Source of the DNA: Fidelibacterota bacterium
Lineage (GTDB): Bacteria > Fidelibacterota > Fidelibacteria > Fidelibacterales > Fidelibacteraceae
Direction of reading: 5' to 3'
DNA length: 8,297 nucleotides
Assembly (NCBI GenBank): GCA_023134755.1
Contig: JAGLUM010000245.1
Span: 1-8,297, forward strand
Of this stretch, positions 6,876 through 8,297 are shown piece by piece (position 1 is the stretch's first letter; each line of letters starts with the position of its first letter). The position numbers and the translations under genes were made by a program. The notes under the pieces are model-generated. The model saw nothing but the letters and a program-made list of their open reading frames with translations. It was not told where the DNA came from and did not search any database.

Positions 6876-7378
6876 GTGATTTTAAGAAATGAGAATGAAA
6901 TAATAACCTCTCTCCATTTCAATATTAGAGCGTAAGAGCGTAGGAAGAAGAGCATTATGTGTTGGAGTGTAGAATGACAAGAAAGAAATAAAAGCAACCG
7001 ATTAATTGAATGACCATTTTTCCGGGCCCGTTGCATGTTAATGAGCATCGCGATTATCTTGTTGTAAGAAATATAAAGTTTCTGATGTGCGTCTTTAGTA
7101 ATAAATCCACATTTAAGGGCAAAATCTAGCCAATTCTGGGTTTCGGCTGCCTCCGCTTCACTTTCATTTAGTTTTGAAGAAAACGACTTTGGGTATTTTC
7201 TTCTCCGAAATGCTTCTGCAATATTACTGCAAACTGAACGTGATGAACGACGAATTTGATCTGTAAGTGAATATATCTCTTCCTTGGGGAAACCTTTTGT
7301 GAGTTCATAGATATCCATTGAAACATTAAATGCATTTTGATAGACTTTTAATTCTTTATGGTTGTTTATATACTCCAT
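6872..7378 (-). CDS. Four-helix-bundle protein of the 23S rRNA intervening-sequence family, with an atypical C-terminal tail
   Basis: Residues 1-120 match the small S23/intervening-sequence protein family. The N-terminal segment with LKVYQNAF (10-17) and the conserved FPKEEIYSLTDQIRRSSRSV run (30-49) plus SNIAEAFRR (51-59) are the family hallmark, followed by helices ending near INM at 113-115. Such proteins usually have about 115-130 residues and form a basic four-helix bundle; the function is unknown and RNA binding has been suggested. Here the frame continues to 168 residues. The last 45 (about 124-168) are read from the inverted-repeat region and the spacer up to the rpmE promoter and look non-homologous, so the native end may have been lost by a frameshift or missing stop. 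A Shine-Dalgarno-like AGGTGA lies six nt before the ATG (7385-7390). It stands outside any rRNA gene and is flanked by inverted repeats, as a small inserted cassette would be. Confidence 0.8.
   Translation of the reverse strand: MEYINNHKELKVYQNAFNVSMDIYELTKGFPKEEIYSLTDQIRRSSRSVCSNIAEAFRRRKYPKSFSSKLNESEAEAAETQNWLDFALKCGFITKDAHQKLYISYNKIIAMLINMQRARKNGHSINRLLLFLSCHSTLQHIMLFFLRSYALILKWREVIISFSFLKIT
6927..6953 (+). repeat. Left inverted repeat of the four-helix-bundle cassette
   Basis: The segment AGAGCGTAAGAGCGTAGG (6927-6944) matches the reverse complement of 7441-7458 with two mismatches in 18. Going inward, AAG and then AAGAGC (to 6953) also recur in the partner arm with a 3-nt offset. It is internally repetitive, with AGAGCG occurring twice, and lies inside the 3' extension of the four-helix-bundle frame. 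Confidence 0.65.
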
Positions 7379-7430
7379 AATTTTTCACCTTTTAATAAAT
7401 TATTATAAATTCTCTTACTCTTTCTTACGC

Positions 7431-7458
7431 TCTTCACCTTCCTACACTCATACGCTCT
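7431..7458 (-). repeat. Right inverted repeat of the four-helix-bundle cassette
   Basis: The reverse complement of 7441-7458 reads AGAGCGTATGAGTGTAGG, the inverted partner of 6927-6944 with two mismatches. The inner part (7431-7440) continues the similarity with a small gap, and a further degenerate copy (CTTACGCTCTT, 7424-7434) lies just inside. Together the arms enclose about 530 bp holding the four-helix-bundle gene. Confidence 0.65.
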
Positions 7459-7515
7459 ATAAATTACAACAGAAAATACTATTATGCTTTCAGATGAATA
7501 CCATTATTTTCTAAT

Positions 7516-7531
7516 TGTGATGTATATCACA
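7516..7531 (+). promoter_or_regulatory. CRP/FNR-family operator (TGTGA-N6-TCACA)
   Basis: TGTGA (7516-7520), six bases, and TCACA (7527-7531) form a perfect core CRP-type half-site pair; the arms extend to TGTGAT and ATCACA around a 4-nt centre. The site is in the 230-nt spacer between the divergent four-helix-bundle and amidohydrolase genes, 77 nt upstream of the latter's ATG. HcpR and other CRP/FNR-superfamily regulators use near-identical palindromes, so the regulator itself cannot be named. Activation of the amidohydrolase gene is the simplest reading, by inference. Confidence 0.6.
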
Positions 7532-7559
7532 GAGTATCAATTTTTCATTACCCATTTTC

Positions 7560-7588
7560 TTGCATTTATTGTATGTTTAAGTTACATA
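7560..7588 (+). promoter_or_regulatory. Weak candidate promoter for the amidohydrolase gene
   Basis: TTGCAT (7560-7565) and TACATA (7583-7588) are separated by 17 nt. Both are poor matches, as expected for an activator-dependent promoter. If transcription starts near 7595, the CRP-like operator would be centred at about -71, a position used by class I CRP activation. The AT-rich setting makes this speculative. Confidence 0.25.
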
Positions 7589-7608
7589 AATAATAAAATG
7601 AGGCAGTT

Positions 7609-8297
7609 ATGAAGCATAAAGTCGTTAATATGGAAGTTTTCATCATGTTCATGCTCATGATCACAGGATGTACAAATTTTTATGATGTTATTATATCTAA
7701 TGGGACTGTTATTGACGGCAGCGGGCAGCCCGGCAAGGTCATGGATGTGGGCATTATCGGAGATAAAATTGTCGCGATGGGCGATTTGTCAAAAAAAGAA
7801 GCGAATATACACATCAATGCAACGAATCGTATCGTCGCGCCCGGTTTTATTGATGCTCATAGCCACACGGATACCAAGTTGCTCATCAATCCCCGAGCCG
7901 AATCCAAAATTCGTCAGGGTGTTACTACCGAGGTTACGGGCAACTGCGGTTATAGTCCTTACCCTCAAAAGGCGGACGATAAAAGCATGTGGTCCTCAAA
8001 GTATGCTTTTTCTGACTATACAAGTTACTGCGATACATTGGAAAAACACGGTATGGCCATTAACCAGGCAATATTGGTCGGACACGGAAATATCCGCCGT
8101 TATGTGATGGGCAACGTTGATGCGGAAGCAAACGAAGCTCAATTGGAAGCAATGAAAGACCTGCTTGAAATACAGCTGGAACAAGGTGCCTGGGGCATGA
8201 GTACCGGACTCGAATATGCGCCCGGTTCCTTTGCATCGACCGAGGAACTTATTGAATTATCCAAGATTCTAAAAAAACATAATGCTATTTATGCCAC
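7609..8297 (+). CDS. Lipoprotein N-acyl-D-amino-acid deacylase family amidohydrolase (5' part, runs off the window)
   Basis: The visible 229 residues form the N-terminal part of a D-aminoacylase-like amidohydrolase, an enzyme that removes acyl groups from N-acyl-D-amino acids. Residues 24-80 fit the small beta domain (DVIISNGTVIDGSG, then RIVAPGFIDAHSH). The zinc-binding HxH is His84 and His86, and the GNCG cysteine at 113 is the third metal-ligand position typical of D-aminoacylases. GMSTGLEYAPG further on is also a family motif. The N-terminus has a hydrophobic stretch ending in MITGC, a lipobox with Cys21, so the protein should be exported and lipid-anchored, which is unusual for a family with many cytosolic members. 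The ATG at 7609 is preceded by a weak TGAGG; an ATG at 7598 opens only a four-codon frame. C-terminal metal ligands lie outside the window, so substrate and completeness cannot be judged. Confidence 0.88.
   Translation, partial: MKHKVVNMEVFIMFMLMITGCTNFYDVIISNGTVIDGSGQPGKVMDVGIIGDKIVAMGDLSKKEANIHINATNRIVAPGFIDAHSHTDTKLLINPRAESKIRQGVTTEVTGNCGYSPYPQKADDKSMWSSKYAFSDYTSYCDTLEKHGMAINQAILVGHGNIRRYVMGNVDAEANEAQLEAMKDLLEIQLEQGAWGMSTGLEYAPGSFASTEELIELSKILKKHNAIYA

Noticed and set aside
7402..7407. TATAAT on the minus strand upstream of the four-helix-bundle gene.
   Set aside because: No acceptable -35 hexamer lies 16-18 nt upstream (GCGTAA at that position), and the AT-rich leader makes chance matches likely.
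7411..7458. CRISPR-like or tandem repeat array suggested by repeated CTTAC/CGCTCT words.
   Set aside because: Units are short and degenerate with no regular spacers; they are better explained as the arm of the inverted repeat.
7682..8107. Open frame of 141 codons on the plus strand.
   Set aside because: It overlaps the amidohydrolase in another frame; the amidohydrolase frame carries the HxH, GNCG and lipobox motifs, so this is a shadow.

Overview
The window looks like ordinary chromosome from a Gram-negative bacterium of moderate to low GC, most likely in or near the Fibrobacteres-Chlorobi-Bacteroidetes (FCB) superphylum. The reasons are a PorQ/PorV-like outer-membrane beta-barrel protein, a DUF2582-type winged-helix protein, a stand-alone four-helix-bundle (23S rRNA intervening-sequence type) gene and a lipobox-bearing amidohydrolase. 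The phylum is inferred from gene families only; no rRNA is present.

Left part, plus strand (about 1-2943). A 63-residue winged-helix protein has its own promoter and a strong Shine-Dalgarno site. A tight three-gene run follows: endonuclease III (nth), a membrane-anchored HExxH peptidase of the MA-like type whose start overlaps the end of nth, and a PorQ-like outer-membrane protein that probably starts at a TTG inside the end of the peptidase gene. The first protein repairs DNA and the other two are envelope proteins, so the cluster is compact but not obviously one pathway.

Middle part, minus strand (2998-6875). This is a translation cluster read from right to left: a near-consensus sigma-70 promoter, rpmE (ribosomal protein L31), an internal terminator, a DUF1385/YqhQ-like membrane protein, prfA (release factor 1), prmC (the methyltransferase that modifies release factors on the GGQ glutamine) and tadA (tRNA adenosine-34 deaminase). 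The gaps between prfA, prmC and tadA are 2 and 0 nt, which implies translational coupling. The cluster ends against the plus-strand PorQ-like gene at a near-perfect palindrome.

Right part (6872-8297). A four-helix-bundle gene on the minus strand lies just upstream of rpmE and is bracketed by imperfect inverted repeats, so it resembles a small inserted cassette. Its reading frame ends inside the -35 box of the rpmE promoter. Beyond it, a 230-nt spacer carries a perfect TGTGA-N6-TCACA operator of the CRP/FNR family. The spacer leads into a plus-strand lipoprotein of the N-acyl-D-amino-acid deacylase family that runs off the window.

I see no CRISPR array, tRNA, rRNA, transposase or defence system. 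The strongest non-routine signals are the inverted-repeat-flanked four-helix-bundle cassette, the CRP-like operator and the intergenic palindrome.
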